Notes: generated by a model not told the origin, from the sequence alone. Positions 1 to 6,972 are shown, numbered from the stretch's first letter. The stretch is 7,970 nucleotides of DNA from a bacterium (GCA_030668045.1 DAOUUR010000086.1:1-7970); one strand, 5' to 3'. Numbers and translations: made by a program.

Positions 1-584
1 CGTATATCATGACCAAGCGTGCAGCCGAGATCAGTCTGGCCGAGGCTGCCAGTAACAGCAAGCTCGAACTGGTGACGGTCAATCCCTCGATCATTATCGC
101 GCCTTCCCGCACCGGTGATGACCGTGGCAAGACGATGAAAACTTTCGGCAAACTCCTGCTGCCAAAACTCTCGGTGCGCCTCAACCTGGTCGATATCCGC
201 GATGTTGCCCCCGGAGTGATTGCCGCCCTGCAAAAAGGCCGTCCCGGTCACCGATACATTCTGGCCGTGGACAATATCTCCCAGCGCGACCTCGTCCTGG
301 CGGTGTCAGCTGCTCTCGGGTGTGCTCCTCATCTGGTCCGGGTATCGAGAAAATTCTTGAATGTCGTGTCGCGCGGCTGGCTTTTCTTGTGCCGATTGCT
401 GGGGCGCGGCAAGATATCGTTCTATCCTGACCTTGTACGCATGCTCGATCTGGACTGGGTTTATTCTTCAAAGAAGGCTCACGACGAATTAGGCTACCAG
501 TACCGTTCGGTTCTAATCTCGCTGTCGGATCTGATGACGAACAATTTTGTGGGAACGCACCTCAAGCCACGTCGCGACAAGTGA
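1..584 (+). CDS. NAD(P)-dependent epimerase/dehydratase (extended SDR, DFR/HpnA-like), 5' truncated by the window edge
   Basis: This is the C-terminal part of an extended short-chain dehydrogenase/reductase; the Rossmann NAD(P)-binding half lies left of the window. The reading frame is open to the edge. The codons at 3-17 read Y-I-M-T-K, the YxxxK catalytic motif of SDR enzymes, so the ATG at 9 is the Met inside that motif and not the start. About 193 residues are visible. After the motif comes VNPSIIIAPSR (the substrate-loop region seen as 'NPs...GP' in relatives). Then LVDIRDVAPGVIAALQKGRPGHRYIL is close to the 'VDVRDVA.G...A...G..G.RYIL' block of dihydroflavonol-reductase-like and HpnA-like proteins. 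The end, near VYSSKKAHDELGYQYR, is the usual 'KA..ELGY.P' terminus. The substrate cannot be read from the sequence. Family assignment is firm; the specific role is not. Confidence 0.85.
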   Translation, partial: YIMTKRAAEISLAEAASNSKLELVTVNPSIIIAPSRTGDDRGKTMKTFGKLLLPKLSVRLNLVDIRDVAPGVIAALQKGRPGHRYILAVDNISQRDLVLAVSAALGCAPHLVRVSRKFLNVVSRGWLFLCRLLGRGKISFYPDLVRMLDLDWVYSSKKAHDELGYQYRSVLISLSDLMTNNFVGTHLKPRRDK

Positions 585-585
585 G

Positions 586-600
586 GCAGGTGAGACCTGC
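586..600. repeat. Perfect 6-bp inverted repeat between convergent genes
   Basis: GCAGGT-GAG-ACCTGC forms a 6-bp GC-rich stem with a 3-nt loop just after the stop of the SDR gene and 23 bp before the stop of the convergent doxX gene. Its position suits a transcript-end hairpin serving both strands. There is no T-run directly after it on either strand, so it is not a canonical intrinsic terminator. Confidence 0.4.
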
Positions 601-622
601 GAGGCCAAATCGAATTTCGGGG

Positions 623-1066
623 TTACCGTCGCTCGATAAACAGCTTGTTGTCAATTGAATATCGTCCGGAGCCGGCGAAAAACAGAACCAGATAGCAGAT
701 AAGATAAATCACTGCCACCTCCTGCTGGGCCCAGGTGTCGCCGCCGTGGACGAAAAAACCGGCTACCAACATCGTAACGATTAGTGGTATGGTGGCAAGG
801 CGGGTGAGCACGCCAAAGACTATCGCCAGTGAACAGAAGAACTCGGCGAAAATTACCAGAACCAGACTAAGCCCCGGCCCGAGGCCTAATGGATCGGGGA
901 AATGCGTTACCTGCTCGCTGAACCTGAGTAGTTTGTCGCCGCCGTGACCAAGCAACATCATAAATCCGACAAACAGCCGCAACACCAGCAGGGCGCCGTC
1001 AGAATGCGAGCGACCCAGCCAGGCGCCGAATTTCTCAGACGTTGTTTTTCTGTACACAGGGACCAT
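623..1066 (-). CDS. DoxX family membrane protein
   Basis: A 147-residue integral membrane protein, normal length for the DoxX family. After a polar N-terminus come about four hydrophobic segments (residues ~25-41, 66-86, 90-107 and 114-132). Family landmarks are visible: LRLFVGFMMLLGHGGDKL with the HGxxKL motif near residue 41, FAEFF at 73-77, LTRLATIPLIVTMLVAGFFVHGGD at ~87-110, and a C-terminal AGSGRYSIDNKL. Members act in the inner membrane and are variously linked to quinone/thiosulfate chemistry or redox stress; which applies here cannot be told. The ATG at 1066-1064 lacks a clear Shine-Dalgarno sequence and sits one base from one arm of a perfect inverted repeat (1068-1097). It points toward the upstream SDR gene and diverges from the GNAT gene. 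Confidence 0.88.
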   Translation of the reverse strand: MVPVYRKTTSEKFGAWLGRSHSDGALLVLRLFVGFMMLLGHGGDKLLRFSEQVTHFPDPLGLGPGLSLVLVIFAEFFCSLAIVFGVLTRLATIPLIVTMLVAGFFVHGGDTWAQQEVAVIYLICYLVLFFAGSGRYSIDNKLFIERR

Positions 1067-1067
1067 C

Positions 1068-1097
1068 TCGTTTCAACTTATACGCTTTATGAAACGA
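1068..1097 (-). promoter_or_regulatory. Candidate operator or leader hairpin upstream of doxX (8-bp perfect inverted repeat)
   Basis: TCGTTTCA at 1068-1075 and TGAAACGA at 1090-1097 are perfect reverse complements separated by 14 bp, so the half-sites are centred 22 bp apart, about two helical turns. On the minus strand the spacer contains TATAAG (1082-1077), a possible -10 box for doxX, and the near arm ends one base before the ATG. It could be a dimer-binding operator over the promoter or a hairpin masking the start codon. The symmetry is directly seen; the function is inferred. No good -35 partner was found. Confidence 0.45.
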
Positions 1098-1115
1098 AGG
1101 GGGAAGATAAAAGTT

Positions 1116-1145
1116 GTGACAGGAAAGGCGTCACTCGCACATAAT
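1116..1145 (+). promoter_or_regulatory. Candidate sigma70-type promoter for the leader ORF/GNAT gene
   Basis: GTGACA (1116-1121, five of six matches to the -35 consensus) is followed after 18 bp by CATAAT (1140-1145, five of six matches to -10). This predicts a transcript start near 1151, about 60 nt upstream of the small leader ORF and 120 nt upstream of the acetyltransferase gene. An inverted repeat GTGAC-N9-GTCAC (1116-1120 / 1130-1134) overlaps the -35 and the spacer, a typical place for a repressor site. Moderate confidence only, since consensus matches of this quality occur by chance. Confidence 0.42.
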
Positions 1146-1210
1146 CGGCGACACCCTGTTCGCAGGCCGCGCTTGCTTGTGGCGGACCGAACGAGTATTT
1201 TGGAGTAAGT

Positions 1211-1273
1211 ATGGATGACACAGAAACAGACCAAGGTTCCCGGTTCCGCAAATTAAGGGTTCCAAACCGATGA
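1211..1273 (+). CDS. Possible 20-residue leader peptide overlapping the GNAT start
   Basis: ATG at 1211 is preceded by GGAG (1202-1205) with a 5-nt spacer, the best ribosome-binding site in this part of the window. The ORF runs 20 codons (begins MDDTETDQG, ends RKLRVPNR) and stops at TGA 1271-1273. That stop overlaps the acetyltransferase ATG at 1270 in an ATGA arrangement typical of translational coupling. The downstream ATG has only a weak, distant AAGGG of its own. Upstream, between the candidate transcript start and the GGAG, GTTCG/CGAAC (1158-1162 / 1188-1192) and CCGC/GCGG (1167-1170 / 1182-1185) could form a broken hairpin. The peptide is not enriched in any single amino acid beyond four Arg, so classical amino-acid attenuation is not suggested. 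It may be only a chance ORF. Confidence 0.3.
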   Translation: MDDTETDQGSRFRKLRVPNR

Positions 1274-1710
1274 AAACCCGCCGACTCAATCTCCCTGCCG
1301 ACCTCCCGGCCATCATCCGGCTTGATGCTTACCTCAACGGCGAACGACCGTCCTCAGAGATCGAAAAAGAGTATGGCGAATACGGTGGTGATATCTTCAT
1401 CGGAGAGATCGACTCAAAAGTCATCGGGTTGGTTTCGTTTTCGGCGGATCGGTGGGATCGGGTGGCGATAATCGACCATCTGGCAGTCGATGAAAACCAC
1501 CGAGGGGGAGGGCTCGGCTCAGAGCTGCTGTCGTTCGTTACTGAAACCGCGATCAATCGCGGTACACGGATTCTATGTGTCCAGACCGCCATCTGGAACA
1601 GTGATGCTATCAGCTTCTACCGTCGATATGGTTTCACCGAACGCGGCGTATTTCCAGATTACATCGGTGATGGCAACGACATGGTCTGGATGGATAAGAA
1701 GCTGACATAA
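1270..1710 (+). CDS. GNAT family N-acetyltransferase
   Basis: A 146-residue single-domain acetyltransferase of the Gcn5-related superfamily, which moves the acetyl group of acetyl-CoA to an amine on a small molecule, peptide or protein. Motif A is clear: IIDHLAVDENHRGGGLGSELL, where R78-G-G-G-L-G83 is the Q/RxxGxG/A pyrophosphate-binding loop. Motif B follows as NSDAISFYRRYGF (residues 110-122), with the conserved Tyr near 117. The N-terminus (RRLNLPADLPAIIRL) matches the usual 'r.a...D...i..l' opening. Length is normal for a RimI-like stand-alone GNAT. The frame is closed by a TGA at 1216-1218 and offers no earlier ATG/GTG/TTG, so the ATG at 1270 is the only sensible start. It overlaps the stop of a small leader ORF. 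Substrate unknown. Confidence 0.9.
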   Translation: MKTRRLNLPADLPAIIRLDAYLNGERPSSEIEKEYGEYGGDIFIGEIDSKVIGLVSFSADRWDRVAIIDHLAVDENHRGGGLGSELLSFVTETAINRGTRILCVQTAIWNSDAISFYRRYGFTERGVFPDYIGDGNDMVWMDKKLT

Positions 1711-1783
1711 TCCGCCAGAGTCTTGCTTTCTCCTGCACATTTTCAGTAATTGGCTGTTCAATGCAAGCAAAGAGAGGAACCGT

Positions 1784-3607
1784 ATGTCTAAAGATACAAA
1801 ACAAGCCGCTAAAGCGATCCCGCAGCGAACCGATGTTGCCGACCGGCACATATGGAATCTGACCGATATTTACGCCGATGACGCCGCATGGGAAGCCGAT
1901 TACGAAGAAATTCAGGCCATGATGAAAAAGGCTGCCGATTTTACCGGCAAGCTCGATAGCTCCGCCGAACTGTTCTATGAATGTCTCGAAACGCGCAGCC
2001 AACTGATGGCGACCTGCTTCAATCTTTATCAGTATGCGCATCTTAATCGCGATCTTGATAATCGGGTCTCAAAATTCCAGGCGATGAACGACCGTGCCGC
2101 GATGTTGTCTTCAGAAGCCCACGCCGCCTTTGCTTTTGTTGAACCGGAACTGCTGACAATGGAAGATGCCAAGCTGCGGGCGTTGGCCAAGCGTTTCCCC
2201 AAAACCGATACTTATGATTTCTATATCGAAGAGTTGATCCGGTCGCGGAAACATATTCGTTCCGGCGAAGTTGAAGAACTCCTGGCACAGTCGGCGATGG
2301 TTGCCCGTGCGCCCGGTACGATTTTTGGAATGTTCAACGATGCAGATATCAAGTACCCATCGATCAAGGATGAGGACGGCGAGGACGTTCAGCTCACCAA
2401 ACAGCGGTACGCCAAGTTTATGGAATCGCCCGACCGCCGGATTCGCCGAGACGCTCACAGCGCTTTTTATGGGGTTTATAAGGATCATCTTAACACGACC
2501 GGATCGTCGCTGGCCTCGTCGGTAAACGCCGATATTTTCTACGCACGCGCCCGCGGCTACAAAAGCTGCCTGCATCATGCGCTCGATGCGTTCAACATTC
2601 CGGTCGAAGTTTACCACTCCCTGCTTGATACAACCGAAGCCAACCTCACCGGTCTGCACAAGTGGATCACGTTGCGCAAGAAGCTGCTGAAGCTTGATGA
2701 GATTTACACCTATGACATTTTCCACCCGCTGGTACCCGATTTGAATATCGAAATCCCGTGGGATGAGGCTGTTGAAAAAACATTTGAGGCGGTCAAACCG
2801 CTCGGTGAAAAATACTGCTCCGACCTGAAAGGAGCTTTCGAGAATCGGTGGGTCGATGTCTGGGAAACCGAAGGCAAGAGCAGCGGAGCGTTTAGCTGGG
2901 GGAATTACTCGGCGCATCCGTTTGTAATGATGAACTACAATGGCACAATCGACAACATGTTCACGCTGGCGCATGAGATGGGCCACGCTTTGCACAGCCA
3001 TTTGTCCAACACGCATCAGCCGTACCCAAAACACCAGTACTCTACATTTGTTGCCGAGGTCGCTTCGACTCTGAACGAAGGTTTGGTGATGCAACTACTT
3101 CTCAAAACGGCGACCGACCCAAAACAGAAACTGTTCCTGCTCAACCGTCATATTGACAACACGCTCGGCACGTTCCTGCACCAGGTGATGTATGCGCGGT
3201 TTGAGCTGGCTATCCACGAACTGGTCGAGAAGGGTGAGGCGCTATCGCCCGATCTGATGACCGACCTTTTTGAAGAGTTGATCAAGAGGTATTACGGTCC
3301 CTCGCTCACGATGGACGAGTGGTCAAAACTGAAATGGTCTCGCATCCCGCATTTTTATAGGGCATTCTACGTTTACCAGTACGCCACTTCGTACGCGGCG
3401 TCTCAGGCGATTCTGGATAAATTCATATCGGGCGAAGATGGCATTGTCGAAAAGTATCTTGGGTTAATCAGCTCCGGGGGCAGCGACTACCCGATCAATC
3501 AACTCAAAAAGTGCGGAATCGACATGACCACCGCCGCACCGTTTGAAGCTACAATCCGGCTTTTTGCCGAACAGGTCGATGAGGTGGAGCGACTGGCGGC
3601 AGAGTAG
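1784..3607 (+). CDS. pepF: Oligoendopeptidase F (M3B zinc metallopeptidase)
   Basis: A 607-residue cytosolic zinc peptidase that hydrolyses oligopeptides internally; length is typical of PepF. The N-terminal oligopeptidase-F domain starts with RHIWNLTDIYADDAAWEADY and runs through the helical LYQYAHLNRDLDNRVSKFQAMNDR stretch. The M3 catalytic domain holds HEMGH at residues 397-401 (two zinc-ligand His and the catalytic Glu398). The third ligand, Glu425, sits in FVAEVASTLNE, 28 residues beyond the first His, as the family requires. Near the C-terminus, PHFYRAFYVYQYATSYAASQAI carries the Tyr-rich substrate-contact segment, followed by GGSDYPINQLKKCGIDM. No signal peptide. The start is set by AGAGGA (1773-1778) 5 nt before the ATG. 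It lies 73 bp after the GNAT stop, so co-transcription is possible but not evident. All catalytic residues are intact. Confidence 0.96.
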   Translation: MSKDTKQAAKAIPQRTDVADRHIWNLTDIYADDAAWEADYEEIQAMMKKAADFTGKLDSSAELFYECLETRSQLMATCFNLYQYAHLNRDLDNRVSKFQAMNDRAAMLSSEAHAAFAFVEPELLTMEDAKLRALAKRFPKTDTYDFYIEELIRSRKHIRSGEVEELLAQSAMVARAPGTIFGMFNDADIKYPSIKDEDGEDVQLTKQRYAKFMESPDRRIRRDAHSAFYGVYKDHLNTTGSSLASSVNADIFYARARGYKSCLHHALDAFNIPVEVYHSLLDTTEANLTGLHKWITLRKKLLKLDEIYTYDIFHPLVPDLNIEIPWDEAVEKTFEAVKPLGEKYCSDLKGAFENRWVDVWETEGKSSGAFSWGNYSAHPFVMMNYNGTIDNMFTLAHEMGHALHSHLSNTHQPYPKHQYSTFVAEVASTLNEGLVMQLLLKTATDPKQKLFLLNRHIDNTLGTFLHQVMYARFELAIHELVEKGEALSPDLMTDLFEELIKRYYGPSLTMDEWSKLKWSRIPHFYRAFYVYQYATSYAASQAILDKFISGEDGIVEKYLGLISSGGSDYPINQLKKCGIDMTTAAPFEATIRLFAEQVDEVERLAAE

Positions 3608-3720
3608 GGGGTATGTGGCCTCACCCCGCAACCCGCTGATTTCCATTCGGCGTCCATCATGTCGAGCCCCCGTAACTGCAAGTGTTGCAATCACATCTGA
3701 TGGCAGCACGGTTCTACCTT

Positions 3721-3726
3721 TACAAT
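3721..3726 (+). promoter_or_regulatory. Possible -10 element for the ileS operon
   Basis: TACAAT matches five of six -10 consensus bases and lies ~48 bp before the preferred ileS start. The sequence 16-18 bp upstream is a poor -35 match, so the promoter is either weak, activator-dependent or not here. Confidence 0.25.
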
Positions 3727-3759
3727 AATGGCAAAACACCTTAGATTGCCGCGTTGTGG

Positions 3760-3764
3760 AAGGA
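3760..3764 (+). promoter_or_regulatory. Shine-Dalgarno sequence that decides the ileS start
   Basis: AAGGA lies 9 nt before ATG 3774 but only 3 nt before ATG 3768, and a GTG at 3756 would precede it altogether. Spacing therefore favours 3774, with 3768 the alternative; they differ by two residues. Confidence 0.5.
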
Positions 3765-3773
3765 AATATGACG

Positions 3774-6700
3774 ATGAAATTTGATACACTGAAAGACAAC
3801 TTCACAATTCCCGGAGCCGAAGAGCGGGTTTTCAAATTCTGGGACGAGAACAAAGTGTTTGAACGGTCCCACGAAATGGCCAAGGACCGTCCGCATTTTG
3901 TTTTCTACGAAGGCCCCCCAACCGCCAATGGCCGCCCCGGTATTCATCACGTCCTCTCCCGAACAATCAAGGATATGGTCTGTCGCTATAAGGCTATGCG
4001 TGGGTTCAGAGTTGATCGCAAAGCAGGCTGGGACACGCACGGTCTACCGGTTGAGATTGAAGTAGAGAAGCAACTTAAGCTCGACTCCAAAGCAAAGATT
4101 GTTGAATACGGCATCGCCGCGTTTAATCAACAGTGTAAGAAATCAGTATTCAAATATCTCGATGAATGGAACGATATTACCCGTCGGACCGGATACTGGC
4201 TTGACCTTGATGATGCCTATGTCACCTTCACCAACGACTATATCGAAACTGTCTGGTGGATTCTGAAGAACTTCTTCGATCGCGGCCTGATTTATCAGGG
4301 ATACAAGACTTGTCCGTTCTGTCCACGCTGCGAGACCGGCTTGTCGAGCCACGAAGTTGCCCAGGGATACCAGGAGGTTAAAGATCCTTCAGTATATGTG
4401 AAAGTGAAAGCGGCCGATGGAGACTTCAGCTATCTCGTCTGGACAACGACTCCCTGGACATTGCCATCAAACGCCGCGCTTTGTATGAGTCCGGAAGCCG
4501 ACTATGCGATGGTCGAGCACGAAGGCGAGAAGTTGGTGCTGGCCGAGGCGCTGGTGCTGCGTACGCTGGGTGAGGAAGCAAACGTGCTGGAACGGTTCAA
4601 GGGGAAAGATTTCCTCAAGAGGAAATACGTGCCGCTTTTCGATACCTTCAAAGACCAGCAGGATCAGGCTTTCTTTGTTATCAATGCCGATTTCGTCACG
4701 CTCGAAGACGGCACAGGTATTGTTCATATCGCCCCCGGTTTCGGCGCTGATGACTATGAAGTCGGTCAGAAGTATAATCTGCCCGTTTTTCAGGCTATTG
4801 AGGCCAATGGCATCTTCAAAGACTTTGCCGGAAAGTATGCCGGGATGTTTATCAAGGACGCCGACCCGATCATCATCGAAGACATGAAGGAATCCGGACA
4901 GCTCCTCAAGAAAGAATTGTACGTGCATAATTATCCGTTCTGCTGGCGATGTGATTCGCCGCTGGTTTATATTGCGCGTCGATCCTGGTACTTGAAAACG
5001 ACCGACTTCAAGAAGAACCTGCTGGCCAACAGTAATGCGATCGCCTGGCACCCCGACGAAATCCGCGCCGGTCGCATGCAGGACTGGCTGGAAAACAACG
5101 TCGACTGGGCTCTCTCCCGTGAGCGGTTCTGGGGAACCCCGATTCCGATCTGGATCTGCGAGGACGAAAAGTGCGGACGCAAGCATGCTATCGGCTCGAT
5201 TGCCGAACTGAAAGAAAAATCTGTCTCCTGTCCGGACGAAGTGGACCTGCACAAACCGATGATGGACGAAGTCAAGCTCCGTTGTGAGTGCGGGCAGACG
5301 ATGAACCGAATCCCCGAAGTTGTCGATGTCTGGTTCGACTCCGGTGCAATGCCATTTGCCCAGTGGCATTATCCTTTTGAAAATAAGGAAGAGTTTGAGG
5401 CAAAATACCCAGCCGATTTTATTTCCGAAGGCGTCGATCAGACCCGGGGGTGGTTCTATTCGTTGTTGGCGATTTCGACCGTCCTTTTCGACAAAGCGCC
5501 TTTCAAGAACGTGATCGTGCACGAGTTCATTCTTGATCAAAAAGGCAAGAAAATGTCCAAGCATGTCGGGAACGTCGTTGATCCTTTCAAGGCTGTAGAG
5601 CAGTACGGTGCCGATCCGATCCGATGGTATCTGGTCTCCACTTCCAACCCCTGGCTGCCGACTCGTTTTAGTGTCGATGGTCTGGCCGAAGTAGTGCGCA
5701 AGTTTTTCGATACTCTACGCAATACCTATTCGTTCTTCGCACTCTATGCCAACATTGACGGAGTCCTTTCTAAAGCTGAAGAAGCCGGGATGACGGTGGG
5801 GGCCTATCTTGAAAGCAAGGCCGATGCGCCCGAAACATTTGATCGCTGGATTATCTCCAGATACAATAGCCTCGTCAAGAAATGTGTAACGTCGTTGGAC
5901 GGTTACGAAATCACACCCCCGCCAAGAGCTATCCAGAATTTCGTTATCAATGATCTCTCCAACTGGTACGTGCGGAATAACCGCCGTCGCTTCTGGGCCA
6001 AGGCCGATAATTCCTCCAAGATGCGAGCCTACGCTACGCTTCACCATATTCTCACCGGTATCTCTCAGCTCGCTGCCCCCGTCATGCCGTTCCTATCAGA
6101 ATTGCTCTGGCGCGAACTGACCGGAGACAGTCGGGAGAAGCACGGCCTGCCGCTGTCGGTCCATATGACATCGTATCCCGTGGCTGATGAAAGCCTCATT
6201 GATGCCGAGCTTGAAGAATCGATGGGCTTGGCAGAGAAAATCGTATCGCTTGGGCGGGCGGCTCGTTCCCGCAAGAACTTGAAAGTCCGCCAGCCGCTGG
6301 CTAAAATCATGGTTAATCTACCCAAGCCGCACACTATCGCGAAGCTGGACGCCTACCTTGATATTATCCGGGACGAACTCAACATCAAAGAGATCGCAGA
6401 AGAGGACAACCTGGAACAGTATGTTGCTTTTTCTGCAAAACTGAATTTCAAGACAGCCGGTTCCAGGCTTGGTGCCGCTGCCAAAGAAACTGCGGTGGCT
6501 ATTGGTAAGCTCGACACCGAAGAAATCAAGAAATTCAGCGTTACAAAGGAGCTTTCGCTTGATCTCTCTGACCGCACGGTCACTCTTTCCGGCGAAGATA
6601 TTGAAGTTGTTCGCGCCGAAAAAGAAGGGTATGCTGTGGAAAGCGATGGCTACCTGGCGGTGGCTCTTGTTACCGAACTGACAGGCGATCTGATCAACGA

Positions 6701-6959
6701 AGGGTTCGCCCGCGAGTTGGTCAACAAGATTCAGAATCAGCGAAAGGCGGAAGGTTTTGATGTAACAGATCGCGTAAACATTGAGCTTTCAACTGCTGAC
6801 CCCATGTTAAGCACCGCTGCTGGGTACCACTACGAATGGATTAAGAATGAAACACTTGCTATCAGCTTTAATATCGTTAAAAGTCTCGATGAAGAATCTG
6901 CCGGCAAGAATTGGAATATCAATGGAATACCGGCGAAGCTATTAGTTACCAAAGAATAG
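3774..6959 (+). CDS. ileS: Isoleucyl-tRNA synthetase, type 2 (IleRS2) with GxHH signature
   Basis: Cytosolic class Ia synthetase of 1061 residues that charges tRNA-Ile and edits valine. Order of landmarks from M1 at 3774: an FDTLKDNFTIPGAEERVFKFW opening region, then the class I signature as G56-I-H-H59 within ANGRPGIHHVLSRTIKDM, in place of HxGH. The AGWDTHGLPVEIEVEK block follows. Cysteines 180/183/186 (CPFCPRC) form a knuckle. The CP1 editing domain shows WTTTPWTLPSN (from 223) and GIVHIAPGFGADDY with His318 and the Asp pair 326-327. Further Cys are at 462/467 and 504/506, then WFDSG (520) and DQTRGWFY. KMSKH is at 593-597. The anticodon-binding part has NWYVRNNRRRFW (730-741), and the type 2 C-terminal domain contains NEGFARELVNKIQNQRK (from 975). 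It lacks the C-terminal zinc cluster of type 1 enzymes such as E. coli IleRS. First gene of a tight cluster with dksA-like and lspA. The start was chosen by Shine-Dalgarno spacing. Confidence 0.97.
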   Translation: MKFDTLKDNFTIPGAEERVFKFWDENKVFERSHEMAKDRPHFVFYEGPPTANGRPGIHHVLSRTIKDMVCRYKAMRGFRVDRKAGWDTHGLPVEIEVEKQLKLDSKAKIVEYGIAAFNQQCKKSVFKYLDEWNDITRRTGYWLDLDDAYVTFTNDYIETVWWILKNFFDRGLIYQGYKTCPFCPRCETGLSSHEVAQGYQEVKDPSVYVKVKAADGDFSYLVWTTTPWTLPSNAALCMSPEADYAMVEHEGEKLVLAEALVLRTLGEEANVLERFKGKDFLKRKYVPLFDTFKDQQDQAFFVINADFVTLEDGTGIVHIAPGFGADDYEVGQKYNLPVFQAIEANGIFKDFAGKYAGMFIKDADPIIIEDMKESGQLLKKELYVHNYPFCWRCDSPLVYIARRSWYLKTTDFKKNLLANSNAIAWHPDEIRAGRMQDWLENNVDWALSRERFWGTPIPIWICEDEKCGRKHAIGSIAELKEKSVSCPDEVDLHKPMMDEVKLRCECGQTMNRIPEVVDVWFDSGAMPFAQWHYPFENKEEFEAKYPADFISEGVDQTRGWFYSLLAISTVLFDKAPFKNVIVHEFILDQKGKKMSKHVGNVVDPFKAVEQYGADPIRWYLVSTSNPWLPTRFSVDGLAEVVRKFFDTLRNTYSFFALYANIDGVLSKAEEAGMTVGAYLESKADAPETFDRWIISRYNSLVKKCVTSLDGYEITPPPRAIQNFVINDLSNWYVRNNRRRFWAKADNSSKMRAYATLHHILTGISQLAAPVMPFLSELLWRELTGDSREKHGLPLSVHMTSYPVADESLIDAELEESMGLAEKIVSLGRAARSRKNLKVRQPLAKIMVNLPKPHTIAKLDAYLDIIRDELNIKEIAEEDNLEQYVAFSAKLNFKTAGSRLGAAAKETAVAIGKLDTEEIKKFSVTKELSLDLSDRTVTLSGEDIEVVRAEKEGYAVESDGYLAVALVTELTGDLINEGFARELVNKIQNQRKAEGFDVTDRVNIELSTADPMLSTAAGYHYEWIKNETLAISFNIVKSLDEESAGKNWNINGIPAKLLVTKE

Positions 6960-6962
6960 CTT

Positions 6963-6967
6963 GGGAG
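6963..6967 (+). promoter_or_regulatory. Shine-Dalgarno sequence of the dksA/traR-like gene
   Basis: GGGAG with a 5-nt spacer to ATG 6973, lying in the 13-bp gap after the ileS stop. It rules out the in-frame TTG at 6961 as the start. Confidence 0.6.
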
Positions 6968-6972
6968 TCCAT

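Larger units (their letters stand above)
3608..3773 (+). other. Intergenic region between pepF and ileS
   Basis: About 165 bp with no convincing gene. It contains a weak GGGGT/ACCCC hairpin (3608-3612 / 3623-3627) right after the pepF stop without a T-run, the small palindrome TGCAA-GTG-TTGCA (3677-3689), and TACAAT (3721-3726), a possible -10 box with only a poor -35 partner (TGATGG at 3698). A promoter here would give a ~40-nt leader for ileS. No T-box specifier domain or antiterminator signature is seen. Confidence 0.5.

Noticed and set aside
9..584. Complete small protein starting at ATG 9
   Set aside because: The upstream codons are in frame and complete the YxxxK motif, so this ATG is internal to a gene truncated by the window edge.
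1131..1316. Minus-strand ORF of 61 codons in the doxX-GNAT intergenic region
   Set aside because: It starts inside the GNAT coding sequence, has no recognisable motif and covers the candidate promoter; likely chance.
1723..1770. TTGCTT/AAGCAA inverted repeat between the GNAT gene and pepF as a terminator
   Set aside because: The 6-bp arms are AT-containing and separated by ~36 nt with no T-run; stability would be poor and chance occurrence is likely.
2111..3094. Minus-strand ORF of 327 codons opposite pepF
   Set aside because: It is a shadow of an intact, motif-complete PepF; its translation shows no recognisable domain and it lacks a plausible ribosome-binding site.
3608..3627. GGGGT/ACCCC hairpin after pepF as an intrinsic terminator
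   Set aside because: Only five base pairs with a 10-nt loop and no following T-run.
3608..3773. T-box riboswitch ahead of ileS
   Set aside because: No T-box antiterminator sequence, specifier stem or terminator was found, and the leader is too short for a standard T-box.
4467..5564. Minus-strand ORF of 365 codons opposite ileS
   Set aside because: Long, but wholly antisense to the IleRS editing and catalytic regions, with no family motif. Codon bias of the real gene explains the lack of stops.
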